The position numbers and the translations under genes are program-made. The notes under the pieces were generated by a model. It had not been told where the DNA came from. It searched no databases and was given only the letters and a program-made list of their open reading frames with translations. A DNA stretch of 39,044 nt, taken from Lentisphaerota bacterium (GTDB lineage: Bacteria > Verrucomicrobiota > Lentisphaeria > Oligosphaerales > JABHEG01). The stretch spans positions 1 through 39,044 of the forward strand of contig JABHEG010000380.1 of the NCBI GenBank assembly GCA_018676675.1, read 5' to 3'. Positions 25,772 through 34,187 of the stretch are shown one piece after another. How positions within the stretch are numbered: position 1 is the stretch's first letter; each line of letters starts with the position of its first letter.

Positions 25772-26113
25772 ATGTCACAGATAGAAATACTGCACAACGC
25801 CCGTTGCTCAAAGAGCCGCAAGACACTCGAGATTCTCACTGACAGGGGATCTGATCCGGAGATCATTGAGTATCTCCAGGAGCCTTTGTCCGCGGACGAC
25901 ATTCGGCTCCTTGCCTCAAAGCTGGGGCTCAGACCGTCTCAGTTCCTGCGCAAAGGGGAGTATGCCGAACTCGGCATTGTGGCCGCAGAGACGGAAGATG
26001 GGATTGTCAGACAAATGGAACAGTATCCCATACTGATTGAGCGCCCAATCGTGATCAATGGGGACAAAGCCAGGATTGGCCGTCCCCCTGAATCGGTCCT
26101 TGAGATTCTGTAG
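25772..26113 (+). CDS. arsC: ArsC-family arsenate reductase-like protein
   Basis: This 113-residue thioredoxin-fold protein matches ArsC along its whole length. The catalytic Cys12 sits in HNARCSKSR, and the three arginines that bind the oxyanion in E. coli ArsC are conserved as Arg60 (FLRKGE), Arg91 (ERPIVI) and Arg104 (GRPPESV). Family members reduce arsenate with glutaredoxin/glutathione; the related YfgD branch has the same fold but a less certain role. No arsenite efflux pump, ArsR regulator or other ars gene is adjacent, so participation in arsenic resistance is not supported by context. AAGGAAGG lies just before the ATG. It follows the glycosyltransferase gene by 61 bp. Confidence 0.85.
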   Translation: MSQIEILHNARCSKSRKTLEILTDRGSDPEIIEYLQEPLSADDIRLLASKLGLRPSQFLRKGEYAELGIVAAETEDGIVRQMEQYPILIERPIVINGDKARIGRPPESVLEIL

Positions 26114-26222
26114 AATGTCGTGATCCGTGAGTGGGACATTGGGTGATCGTCTCCGCCCCCGCCTCGGATTCACCGGCCCGGCCAGCCGGGCGATCTGCTC
26201 GATGGGCGTAGCTCCTCGAAGG

Positions 26223-26276
26223 CTAGTACCAAGCTGTCGAAGTCAGAGTACACTGACTTACGCAGCTTGGTACTAG
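26223..26276. repeat. Long symmetric hairpin (14-bp plus 7-bp perfect stems)
   Basis: CTAGTACCAAGCTG (26223-26236) is the exact reverse complement of CAGCTTGGTACTAG (26263-26276). Inside it, AAGTCAG (26240-26246) pairs with CTGACTT (26253-26259). The stems are separated by 3-base internal mismatches, and a six-base loop AGTACA closes the structure. The structure is exactly symmetric with no bulges. It lies 110 bp after the arsC-like stop and 34 bp before the DUF2007 start. No T-tract follows, so a mobile palindrome, operator or attenuator is as likely as a terminator. Confidence 0.8.
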
Positions 26277-26309
26277 TGATCACACCGTCAAGAACGGAGA
26301 ACAACCCAG

Positions 26310-26525
26310 ATGAAAAAGATGGCAACCGACATCGATTTCGCGAGAATAGGTCTGATGCAATCCGCTCTTGAGGAAAGTGGCATCCCGACCTTGATGCGCA
26401 ACCAGGAGTTGAGTCAACTCGCCGGCGCGTTACCACAGGGGCAGGTGTGGCCTGAACTGTGGATTCTGGACGATGATGACTATGAGGCCGCGAAGAGCCT
26501 GCTCGAGGACATCGCCGGCAACTGA
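26310..26525 (+). CDS. DUF2007 domain protein
   Basis: This 71-residue protein fits the DUF2007 family, called 'putative prokaryotic signal transducing protein' and fold-related to the nitrogen-regulatory PII class. The family pattern is visible: an initial helix (DFARIGLMQSALEESGIPTLMRN, an 'a.l.k..Le..GI...v.n' pattern) and the late ELWILDDDDYEAAKSLLED strand-helix unit typical of the C-terminus. No catalytic residues are expected. It is probably a regulatory or ligand-binding adaptor, but no partner can be named from context. GGAGAAC precedes the ATG by about 9 bases. The large hairpin at 26223-26276 lies in its 5' leader and might control it. Confidence 0.85.
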   Translation: MKKMATDIDFARIGLMQSALEESGIPTLMRNQELSQLAGALPQGQVWPELWILDDDDYEAAKSLLEDIAGN

Positions 26526-26616
26526 ATGAGACAACTCGCCGGCCCAAGACGGGGGGAAACGCAGCGTTATCCCCCGCGGGAGCGACGTCAACCGTCATGT
26601 CATCCGGGATAGGGAC

Positions 26617-27294
26617 TTGAGCAAACGAAACGCATTTCTTGCCCTCGTGTTACTGGTGCCGGCACCGAGTATTGGCGCGTTGTGCGCAATGGTCATCTTC
26701 CCGGATTCATGGCCTGGAGTCCTGCTGTTTGGCGTGAGCAAGGTCTGGTTGCTTGGACTACCGATCGCCTGGTGCACGTTTGTCGATAGGAAGCCAATCA
26801 GTTTCTCCCCACCGAAGAACGGGGGATTCCTCATTGGGCTCCTTTCTGGGTTGGGTCTCTCCGGTGCCATATTGGCTGTGTATCTCACGGTAGGGGATTC
26901 ACTCATCGACAGAGAGTTCCTGGTCAGCAAACTGACCTCAATCGGCCTCGCGTCGCGCGGCACGTACATTTGTGCAGCTGCGTACTGGATTCTGGTGAAC
27001 TCCGTACTCGAGGAGTATGTGTGGAGATGGTTCTGCGTCAAACAGTGCGAGTCCCTGCTGCGGCCGACCGTGGCGATCATAGGCTCCGCACTCTTCTTCA
27101 CGCTGCATCACATCGTGGCGATGCGGGTCTACTTCGGATGGACAGCTGTTCTCGTGTGCGCCGTGGGCGTGTTCCTTGGCGGAACGATATGGTCCGCGAT
27201 GTACATCAGATACCGGTCGATTTGGCCAGGCTACCTGAGTCACGCAATCGTCGACCTTTGCATCTTCGCGATAGCAGCGTCAATGCTGTTCTGA
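26617..27294 (+). CDS. CPBP-family intramembrane glutamic protease (CAAX-protease/Abi type)
   Basis: This 225-residue membrane protein carries the complete CPBP active-site set: EExxxR (Glu132, Glu133, Arg137 in LEEYVWRWF), F-x-x-x-H (His164 in FFTLHH) and the C-terminal His209/Asp213 pair (SHAIVD). About seven hydrophobic segments are visible. Relatives process prenylated proteins in eukaryotes; bacterial versions act in bacteriocin immunity, protein secretion or regulation, usually with unknown substrates. No ATG or GTG start exists between the upstream in-frame stop (26527) and the hydrophobic N-terminus, so the start must be TTG at 26617, with AGGGA close upstream. It stands alone among soluble enzymes. 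Confidence 0.88.
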   Translation: MSKRNAFLALVLLVPAPSIGALCAMVIFPDSWPGVLLFGVSKVWLLGLPIAWCTFVDRKPISFSPPKNGGFLIGLLSGLGLSGAILAVYLTVGDSLIDREFLVSKLTSIGLASRGTYICAAAYWILVNSVLEEYVWRWFCVKQCESLLRPTVAIIGSALFFTLHHIVAMRVYFGWTAVLVCAVGVFLGGTIWSAMYIRYRSIWPGYLSHAIVDLCIFAIAASMLF

Positions 27295-27375
27295 CACCCG
27301 ACGTCCAAGGCCACAGACTGGACACGATTCTCAGGAACCGCGCCCCCTGGTTCGCCCGGATAAGGACACACACGG

Positions 27376-28116
27376 ATGAAGATCAGCATTCTCGCATGGG
27401 CTGTTCGGCACGCCTTGCAGCGCGACTTCACAGGCACGTTGGCAGCTTTGGTCGAGCAGGGATACCAGGGGATCCATTTCCTCGGCGATTTCGGCGGGTT
27501 CGCCCCGGCTGAGCTGTCCGCTATCATGAACGACATCGGGCTTGAGACCTGCGCCATCCACTGCGGTCCCGAGGGGCTTCTTGAGGAACACAACCCCGCC
27601 TATGATTACGCTCGTGAGCTGGACTGCACGTTCGTCACGACAAGCCTGAGCAAGGCAGACTTCAGTGCCAGGCACAGGGAGTATGCCGAGACGTGCAACC
27701 GAATCGACGCCATCGCCCGGGATCGGGGACTGACGTTCGCGTACCACAACCACGGGGTTGAGTTCACTGAAGTGGATGGGGTAACCGCCTACGACCTGTT
27801 CTGCGCCCGTTTAGGCAAAAACGTAGCGCTCAATGCCAACGTCTTGTGGGCACAGATGGGAAGCGTGGACCCCATTCAGTTCCTAACCACGTTCCTCGAC
27901 AGGTCACCCATCGTGCATGTCGGTGACTGCAATGCGGCCGGCGAATTCTGCGACCTCGGCACCGGTGTGGCCCCGCTTCCGGAAATCATGGCAATGCTCG
28001 AAGGCCGCGTGCAATGGGCTGTACTTGATCACGACAACGAAGCGAACGACGAACTCCCGAGCGCGGAACGCTGCATTCGGTGTCTACGGAAGTTGGTCAG
28101 AGCTCGATCGTCATGA
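27376..28116 (+). CDS. Sugar phosphate isomerase/epimerase family protein (xylose isomerase-like TIM barrel)
   Basis: This 246-residue protein of the AP-endonuclease-2/xylose-isomerase-like superfamily shows the typical strand signatures. FAYHNHGVEF (about 121-130) is the conserved 'yHNHxxEF' metal-site region. LNANVLWAQMGSVDPIQFL corresponds to the 'lD.yWv..gG.dp...l' strand, IVHVGDCN to the 'vHvKD' strand, and CDLGTGVAPLPEI to the 'lG.G.iD...i' segment. Members isomerise or epimerise sugars, inosose and hydroxypyruvate. Here the usual LD of 'lDtyW' reads LNANV and the KD of vHvKD reads GD, so ligand geometry may differ. AAGGA lies about 9 bases before the ATG. Its 3' end overlaps the convergent metallo-beta-lactamase-fold gene by 20 bp. 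Confidence 0.88.
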   Translation: MKISILAWAVRHALQRDFTGTLAALVEQGYQGIHFLGDFGGFAPAELSAIMNDIGLETCAIHCGPEGLLEEHNPAYDYARELDCTFVTTSLSKADFSARHREYAETCNRIDAIARDRGLTFAYHNHGVEFTEVDGVTAYDLFCARLGKNVALNANVLWAQMGSVDPIQFLTTFLDRSPIVHVGDCNAAGEFCDLGTGVAPLPEIMAMLEGRVQWAVLDHDNEANDELPSAERCIRCLRKLVRARSS

Positions 28117-28843
28117 ACTGGGTCGCCGCGTCCGTCAAGGGGAATACGGGTCGCGCCCGGGCCAGGACGTCTTCGCGTCGCGCTTCGGGTGAATGGGTCA
28201 ACACCAACCGTCCGACGTTGGCCTCACGGGCGACGGCAGCCCCATCCTCAGGCGGCGTGTGTGCACCATCATGGATCAACAGGGGTACGCCGCGGGCAAA
28301 CTCAGCCACCGGGGGAAACGGGTGTGTGTCGCCGGAGAATGCGAACTCCGCTCCAGTGGCAACTTCCTTCACACGGTACCCAAGAGCCGGCTCTACCCCA
28401 TGTCGCCCCGAAACGTGATGCACGGCATGGGCCTCAATGCGCAGTCCAGCCAGTTCCAACACGTCCCCATCGCTCAACGGGCGCAGCTCAGGCTCAATAG
28501 CACACTCGGGAAACCGAGCGAACTGCAGGTAGTTCCCGCACGCTTCCACGACCTCGCCGAGATGCTCACCCGGTCCGGCAATGGTCGGCGTCCGCGACGC
28601 GGATCCGGGCTTGCCCTGGAGTCCGCAGATGAACATGAGCTGAACCAGGCCGAGGTAGTGGTCTTGATGCATGTGGGAGAACACGACGCCGGCGATCGTC
28701 AACGGGTCAATCCCGAGCTCACGCAGACGCAGGACGGGAGCCCATCCGGTGTCGAACAGCACGCGATCATTCACGAGCAGGCATGAGGTGTCAGCGCCGA
28801 CGTCGGGCACGCAGCTCGTGTGTCCCAGGAACGTAATCTTCAT
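28097..28843 (-). CDS. Metallo-beta-lactamase-fold hydrolase, RNase Z/phosphodiesterase-like
   Basis: This 248-residue protein opens MKITFLGHTSC and carries the zinc motif SHMHQDH (His57, His59, Asp61, His62), SGDTHP (bridging Asp) and a late LTHSP histidine. This is the ElaC/PhnP-like arrangement, known for phosphodiester hydrolysis of tRNA precursors, cyclic nucleotides or cyclic sugar phosphates. I chose the ATG at 28843 because GGAGGA is 7 bases upstream; the upstream extension to 28978 is not family-like. It is cytoplasmic. It converges with the isomerase gene (20-bp overlap of 3' ends), so antisense interference is possible, and is divergent from the GNAT gene. Confidence 0.9.
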   Translation of the reverse strand: MKITFLGHTSCVPDVGADTSCLLVNDRVLFDTGWAPVLRLRELGIDPLTIAGVVFSHMHQDHYLGLVQLMFICGLQGKPGSASRTPTIAGPGEHLGEVVEACGNYLQFARFPECAIEPELRPLSDGDVLELAGLRIEAHAVHHVSGRHGVEPALGYRVKEVATGAEFAFSGDTHPFPPVAEFARGVPLLIHDGAHTPPEDGAAVAREANVGRLVLTHSPEARREDVLARARPVFPLTDAATQFMTIEL

Positions 28844-28891
28844 ACCGCATTCCTCCAGGCATTCGTCGCAACTGATCAAAGGCGGCCGCCG

Positions 28892-28920
28892 TTGCAGCCT
28901 CTCGGGCAGACGCCTATACT
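28892..28920 (+). promoter_or_regulatory. Sigma70-like promoter of the GNAT gene with overlapping palindrome
   Basis: TTGCAG (28892-28897) and TATACT (28915-28920) are separated by 17 bp, which gives a good -35/-10 pair. The predicted RNA starts about 28927, roughly 28 nt before the ATG at 28955, whose TAGGAG Shine-Dalgarno is well placed. The -10 lies inside a near-perfect 17-nt palindrome, CGCCTATACTGTAGGCG (28911-28927), which could be an operator. Confidence 0.55.
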
Positions 28921-28954
28921 GTAGGCGCTGAACAGCAAAGTAGGAGTCATCCCG

Positions 28955-29884
28955 ATGAGCAATGTCTTGGTGCGCCAAATGATCCCGGACGACCGCGACG
29001 ACGTCGCGGACCTGATCTGCCTCTCAACGAACTACTGGTACCAGTCTCACGGTCACCCGATCATCTTCTCGGGCGGTCCGGAGACCACGACGCTCCATTT
29101 CGACATCTACCACACCCTCCCCGGTAGCGGGGGATATGTCGCAGTTGACGCCGGGACAAACCGCGTGGTCGGCTCCTGTTTCAGGCACGACCGCCCAACT
29201 CACGTGTCTCTCGGCATCATGAATGTGCACCCCAACCACTTCGGGCGGGGCGTGGCCCGCACGTTGCTGGATACGATCGTCGCCTACGGGGAAGAACGTG
29301 GCAAACCCGTTCGTCTCGTCTCAAGCGCCATGAACCTGGACTCCTTCTCCCTGTACACCCGAGCGGGTTTCGTGCCGCACTGCGCCTACCAGGACATGTT
29401 CATCGGCGTCCCTGAGAACGGAATGGAGGCAACCCACCCATTCTCGGGACGCGTCCGTGAAGCCACCATGGATGACCTCGAAGCCATCGTGGCGCTGGAA
29501 CGAGATGTCAGTCACATCGAACGCCCGGGAGACCACCGACACTTCATTGACAACCCCGACGGCATCTGGCATGTCTGTGTGTGTGACGGCGAAAGCAGCG
29601 CCCTGAACGGTGTTCTCATCTCGTGTCAGCACACCGGATGCAACATGATCGGTCCGGGTGTCGCCCGGGATGCGGACTCCGCGGCAGCACTGCTCCTGGC
29701 CCAGCTCAACCACAACCGAGGCCGAACGCCGGTGTTCCTGCTGCCCGTGGCAGAGCCTGCGCTCGTGCAACAGGCCTACGACTGGGGAGGCCGGAACTGC
29801 GAAACACATTTCTGCCAAGTGCGCGGGGAGTTCCCCGGCTTTGACGGGATCAGTATGCCGACCTTCATGCCCGAAACCGGCTGA
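28955..29884 (+). CDS. GNAT-family N-acetyltransferase with two GNAT-like halves
   Basis: This 309-residue protein has an N-terminal GNAT domain (about 3-155) with the acetyl-CoA loop NHFGRGVARTLL (a Q/R-x-x-G-x-G/A variant), followed by the typical SLYTRAGFV strand near its end. A second half (about 165-300), opening VREATMDDLEAIVALERD, repeats the beginning of a GNAT fold but lacks an obvious CoA loop, so it is probably a degenerate, substrate-binding copy. Tandem GNATs of this design acetylate amines of small molecules, antibiotics or protein N-termini; the acceptor here is unknown. It has a recognisable promoter upstream. It is divergent from the MBL-fold hydrolase and precedes the large lyase-like gene by 35 bp. 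Confidence 0.85.
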   Translation: MSNVLVRQMIPDDRDDVADLICLSTNYWYQSHGHPIIFSGGPETTTLHFDIYHTLPGSGGYVAVDAGTNRVVGSCFRHDRPTHVSLGIMNVHPNHFGRGVARTLLDTIVAYGEERGKPVRLVSSAMNLDSFSLYTRAGFVPHCAYQDMFIGVPENGMEATHPFSGRVREATMDDLEAIVALERDVSHIERPGDHRHFIDNPDGIWHVCVCDGESSALNGVLISCQHTGCNMIGPGVARDADSAAALLLAQLNHNRGRTPVFLLPVAEPALVQQAYDWGGRNCETHFCQVRGEFPGFDGISMPTFMPETG

Positions 29885-29919
29885 CACGATGATGAATGAC
29901 CCCAAAAGGGACTCACCCC

Positions 29920-32900
29920 ATGCGTCCATCTTTCGCTCTCGCCTTCACCGCTGCGTTCCTCGCCCCGCTTCTGTGCTGTGCCCAGGCTCCCCCGATCCCC
30001 CAGCTCCATGACATGCACTTGCAGACTGAGCTGGCAAAAGGTGGTAAGGCAAGCTGCGTCATCGCCATCCCTGATGGCCCCGAGTTCGCGGGGTTGGGTG
30101 AGGAACTGGCTCAGGGCATTGGCCGCATCTGCGGCGCAACACCGCCTGTCCGCTCCGCGAGCAAGATGCCCGACCCCGAGGTGCGGAAAACGCACGTCAT
30201 AGCCCTTGGGGTCTTCGCCAATAACACCATCCTGGAGAAGCTCTACCATCGACTGCTGGTTAGCTGCGACTGGTCCTGGCCCCAGGGGGCTGACTGCTAC
30301 GTCATCCGGACGGTGCATAACCCGTGGCTGACGGGAAAGAACGTACTCTGCCTCAGCAGCACGACCGTACCGGGCTCCAGGAAAGCCGTCGACCGGTTCG
30401 TCGAGCTCCTGGGGCGGACACAGGGAAACGCTGTCGGCCCATTGATCGATGTCCATGCCGATGAAGAGACGCCTGTCCCGGACGAAGCAGGTGTGGTCGC
30501 CGCCAGGGCAAAGATCGAGGGGGAGACATCTTCGCGTTCAATGGGCGGAGTGGTCGCGCGGTACGCGAATCTCTACTACCGCACAGGGGTGCCTCAGTGG
30601 GCCGCGTTGTTCCTCGCGTCCATGCGCCAGCTGGACAAACTCCATGAAGCGGAGGGGGACGCGTCAGACGTGCGCACGTGCCGCTATCTTTTCGCCGAGT
30701 TCGACCGGATTGACGAAGGGCCCACATTCTCCGCCCCCGAACGCCTCGAGCTGGTCAATCTCTTCTTCCGCTTCGCTCAGCGGATGACCTACGCCAAACG
30801 GACTGCAAAGCCTTCCGCAATCCCCCACGGAAACAACTGGAACGCCATCGGGGCCTCCTACGCGGGCCTCTACTTCTCGCGCTATTACCCCGACAACCCG
30901 ATCGGCAAACGAATTCTGGACACGCTCGATGTGCATTACGAACCGAACATGACCGGCTGGAAAGTCAATGAAGACTGCCCGGGCTACGGCAACATCACTC
31001 TCACAGGCAACTACGACTGGGCCCTTGCAAGACCGGACTGGCGCTATTTCGACCTCGAATGCCTGCGCCGCATGGCTGACTTCGACATGCTGATCACAGA
31101 CAACGCCGGCAGGTGTTCAGGCTATGGTGACAGCAGCGGCCTCGGCGGTCCATACACGGTGAATGCCTACTCACTGGCAGCATGGCTCTACAAAGACGGC
31201 CGGTACCTGTGGTGGTGGGACCGACACATCGGGCGCCCAAACCGCTACTGGGTGCCGGAAACCATCCTCCCACGCAAGCCGCCAGACGATCTCCTCGGGG
31301 TCGCGGTTGCCCCCCTCGCAGATTGGATCTACAACAGCCGAGCTCCGGGCAAGACGAAGGCGATTCCCAGGGACGCGTGCTTCGACAAGGTTTCGTTCAG
31401 AAGCGGATTCGAGCCCGACGATCAATACCTCTGCATCAGCGGTTTCTCACATGGCTTCCACTCGCATCCCGACGCCAACGCAATCATCCGTTACCAGGAC
31501 CGAGGCGCCGTTCGTCTCTACGACGATGGGTATATGATACCCGCCCTCAGCGAGCACAACACAATCGCCATACTCAAAGACGGATGGGCCGGAAAGACCC
31601 CCGACTTCTCCCAGATCGCCGCCCGGGCAGACTTCCCCTCGGTCGGACTGTTCGAGAGTCGCCTGGAGAACTACAACGGAATCGCCTGGGACCGCGCCGT
31701 CATCTGGCTCAAGAAGGGCTGGTTCTTCATCGTTGACGATCTGCAATGCAAGGAGGAAGCGGAATACGCGTTCCAGTGCATTTGGCGGGCCTTGGGACAA
31801 GCCAAACTCAACGGCAACCGCTGGGTCGTAAACAAAGGTGACACGCGCTTCACGTTGGTGTCCGCTGGAGCAGCTCCGTTGGCACAACGGCAGTCGGCCG
31901 GCACATCCCTCAATGCCAAACCGTTCCCATTGAGCAAGGCACGGGCGCTCGTCCAGGCAGCCAACCAGACGATGAAGCCCGGAGACAGCTGCTTGTTCGC
32001 CAATCTGATCTCCACAGATGGACTGAGCGGAGCGGCAGAAATGGATGCCGCCCAGCTCCCGAACGAACCCGGAGCCTACGTCATACAACAGGCCGACGTG
32101 TTCGCCCTGGCAGGCGTGGGCAAGTGCGCCTCACTGAGTCGGCTGGAACTCTCTGCCGATGTCTTCTGCGTCACTGAAGATGGGCTCTTTGCGGCGGGAC
32201 TGCGGGCCCTCGATCTCGACGACCTGTCCATGCGAGCCGCCCCCCCCGTGGACGTCAGGATCGACTGGAAGTCCGAGAGAGGAGTGTTCTCCGCAGCCGA
32301 GGGCAGCCAGATTGCGTGCATCAAAGGGAACCGGGATGAAACCCTCACCATTGCCCCTGGCGCCGCACAGACCATTCCAGGCCTGGCTTCGGCGGACACT
32401 TGGGACGCAATCCACGGCGCGCTCAAAGCGGCCCACGCCGCTGCCCGTGGCCACGCCGGGGATGGCCAACAGGACGGGCCAAAAGGCGGCACGGGGCTCA
32501 CCCCTCTCTGGCAGTACACCGATTTCCGGGCCTACTGCAACTTGGCGGAGGTCCCCGACGCGACATGCCGGGCCGATGTCTCTCCACTGGATGTTGGCTA
32601 CGTCGGCCATGGCACGGGAGACGCAGGAGACCTGCTGCGGCCTGGGGCTAACATCATGTTCCCGAAGGGGAAGACCGTCCGCATCGAGGTTCAACTGCCC
32701 AAACCGATGCCCATCGTGCAGGTAACCGTGAAGTCGCGTCAGTTGAAGACGTTCCGCGATGGATGCGGGGTACGCAGCATTCGGCTGTGGATCAGCGATG
32801 AGCGCCCCGAGGGAGCTGGCACAAGCATTGCGGACCTCGCAATCACTGCCCCTCTGCCGAATGCCCTGCTCCCCTGCCCCATCCCCGTCCGGCCGCACAT

Positions 32901-34098
32901 CGTCGGTCGTTCTGTCACGATAGAGTTCATCCCCTATACCCCGGAGCATAAGGTCTACCTGGACTCAATCAGCATTGACGGCATCGCTCCCAAGGCAAAG
33001 ATCGCTGAGTCAGGCTTCCAACTCAATGCCCTGCAAGCCGCAGATGTCGACGGGGATGGCCGCGACGACCTGTTCACAGCGGGAACGGACCGCGCACTGC
33101 ACGCAATCGCCCCGGATGGGTCGTCCCTGTGGCGATACGACACGAACGCGGTAGTCAACCAAATGAGTATCATCCCGAGCGAGCAGCCCACCCAGATTGT
33201 CGCCGCCTGCGAAGATCACACGCTCTACGCCGTGACATCCACAGGGAGCAGGACATTCGCCGTGAAGCCTCCGCCCCGCACGTACGCCCGCCCAGGGTAT
33301 CGTGGCGTCAGGCCTTTCCAGGGGCGCCTGACTGTCGTCACCAACGGTGACCTCGACGGCAATGGCATCCCGGAGATCATCGTTGGGGCAGCCAATTGGC
33401 GGACCTATGCCTACGACCTGAAGGGAACACTCCTCTGGGACGACGTCTGTTGGGCCCACACCCCCACCTGCGGAACAACCTTCGATCTGGATGGCGACGG
33501 AACGCGGGAAGTGATCATGGGTAACAGCTACACCCGAGCAGTCGTCTACTCGTCAACCGGAAAGATCATCGGCAAGGCCGGAGGAAGCTCACACGCCGGC
33601 CCCACGGCGGTGGTGTGCGCGGACCTGGACGGAAACGGCAAAGGAGAAATCGTGGTGGGAGACCGAGCCGGGAAGATCTGGTTCCAGGAATGGCACGGCC
33701 GCAGACTCCCCACTCACAACACGGGCAGCGAAATCACCGATATCGCGATCGGGGACCTGGATGGCGATGGCGCCCTCGAGACGATCGTGTCTTCCAGCAA
33801 CTACCTGGTCTACATCTTTGACGCAAACGGCAAGCCCTTCCGGAACATTAACCCGCTCACCATGGTCCATGACATTGCGCTCGCGGATGTCACGGACGAC
33901 GGACACCCGGAACTTCTACTCGCATGTGCCGATGGCACCATGAGGGTGGTAAGAGCGGATGGCACAAGCGTGGGACAGTTCAGAGCCCAGGGCGCCATGA
34001 GACACGTGACAGACTGTGAGCTGGATGGAGACAGGACGACACGCGAGATCGCGGTCGCCAGCGACGACGGAACGGTGTACGCCCTGAGAGTTGACTGA
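29920..34098 (+). CDS. Secreted heparinase II/III-like lyase fused to an FG-GAP beta-propeller
   Basis: From the preferred ATG at 29920 the protein has 1392 residues, with a signal peptide ending at CAQAP. An alpha-toroid region (about 190-480) leads into a heparinase II/III-like beta domain. It has the signature HGFHSHPDANAIIRYQ (His511-His514-His516-Asp518-Asn520), LYDDGYM, and EHNTIAI (His546-Asn547), where the His and Asn act in uronate beta-elimination in polysaccharide lyases. A linker and beta-sandwich (about 840-1020) follow. Then come about seven Ca-binding-type repeats (DVDGDGRDD, DLDGNGIPE, DLDGDGTRE, DLDGNGKGE, DLDGDGALE, DVTDDGHPE, ELDGDRTTRE) forming a seven-bladed FG-GAP propeller (about 1040-1390). 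It probably degrades sulfated or uronic-acid polysaccharides outside the cell. Confidence 0.85.
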   Translation: MRPSFALAFTAAFLAPLLCCAQAPPIPQLHDMHLQTELAKGGKASCVIAIPDGPEFAGLGEELAQGIGRICGATPPVRSASKMPDPEVRKTHVIALGVFANNTILEKLYHRLLVSCDWSWPQGADCYVIRTVHNPWLTGKNVLCLSSTTVPGSRKAVDRFVELLGRTQGNAVGPLIDVHADEETPVPDEAGVVAARAKIEGETSSRSMGGVVARYANLYYRTGVPQWAALFLASMRQLDKLHEAEGDASDVRTCRYLFAEFDRIDEGPTFSAPERLELVNLFFRFAQRMTYAKRTAKPSAIPHGNNWNAIGASYAGLYFSRYYPDNPIGKRILDTLDVHYEPNMTGWKVNEDCPGYGNITLTGNYDWALARPDWRYFDLECLRRMADFDMLITDNAGRCSGYGDSSGLGGPYTVNAYSLAAWLYKDGRYLWWWDRHIGRPNRYWVPETILPRKPPDDLLGVAVAPLADWIYNSRAPGKTKAIPRDACFDKVSFRSGFEPDDQYLCISGFSHGFHSHPDANAIIRYQDRGAVRLYDDGYMIPALSEHNTIAILKDGWAGKTPDFSQIAARADFPSVGLFESRLENYNGIAWDRAVIWLKKGWFFIVDDLQCKEEAEYAFQCIWRALGQAKLNGNRWVVNKGDTRFTLVSAGAAPLAQRQSAGTSLNAKPFPLSKARALVQAANQTMKPGDSCLFANLISTDGLSGAAEMDAAQLPNEPGAYVIQQADVFALAGVGKCASLSRLELSADVFCVTEDGLFAAGLRALDLDDLSMRAAPPVDVRIDWKSERGVFSAAEGSQIACIKGNRDETLTIAPGAAQTIPGLASADTWDAIHGALKAAHAAARGHAGDGQQDGPKGGTGLTPLWQYTDFRAYCNLAEVPDATCRADVSPLDVGYVGHGTGDAGDLLRPGANIMFPKGKTVRIEVQLPKPMPIVQVTVKSRQLKTFRDGCGVRSIRLWISDERPEGAGTSIADLAITAPLPNALLPCPIPVRPHIVGRSVTIEFIPYTPEHKVYLDSISIDGIAPKAKIAESGFQLNALQAADVDGDGRDDLFTAGTDRALHAIAPDGSSLWRYDTNAVVNQMSIIPSEQPTQIVAACEDHTLYAVTSTGSRTFAVKPPPRTYARPGYRGVRPFQGRLTVVTNGDLDGNGIPEIIVGAANWRTYAYDLKGTLLWDDVCWAHTPTCGTTFDLDGDGTREVIMGNSYTRAVVYSSTGKIIGKAGGSSHAGPTAVVCADLDGNGKGEIVVGDRAGKIWFQEWHGRRLPTHNTGSEITDIAIGDLDGDGALETIVSSSNYLVYIFDANGKPFRNINPLTMVHDIALADVTDDGHPELLLACADGTMRVVRADGTSVGQFRAQGAMRHVTDCELDGDRTTREIAVASDDGTVYALRVD

Positions 34099-34121
34099 GC
34101 AGGTCCTCGGCATTGGCCTGC
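34099..34121 (+). terminator. Hairpin immediately after the lyase gene stop
   Basis: GCAGGTC (34099-34105) pairs with GGCCTGC (34115-34121) with one G-T wobble, starting at the first base after the stop codon. There is no T-tract downstream, so it may be a 3'-end structure rather than a true terminator. Confidence 0.3.
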
Positions 34122-34187
34122 CAGAACACGTTCGGTGCGGGCCGAGACCGTCAATTGACCAGCCACCAGATAGGAGCAACACCGGCC

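Noticed and set aside
25772..26113. Arsenic-resistance operon
   Set aside because: Only the ArsC-like gene is present; there is no efflux pump, regulator or other ars gene nearby.
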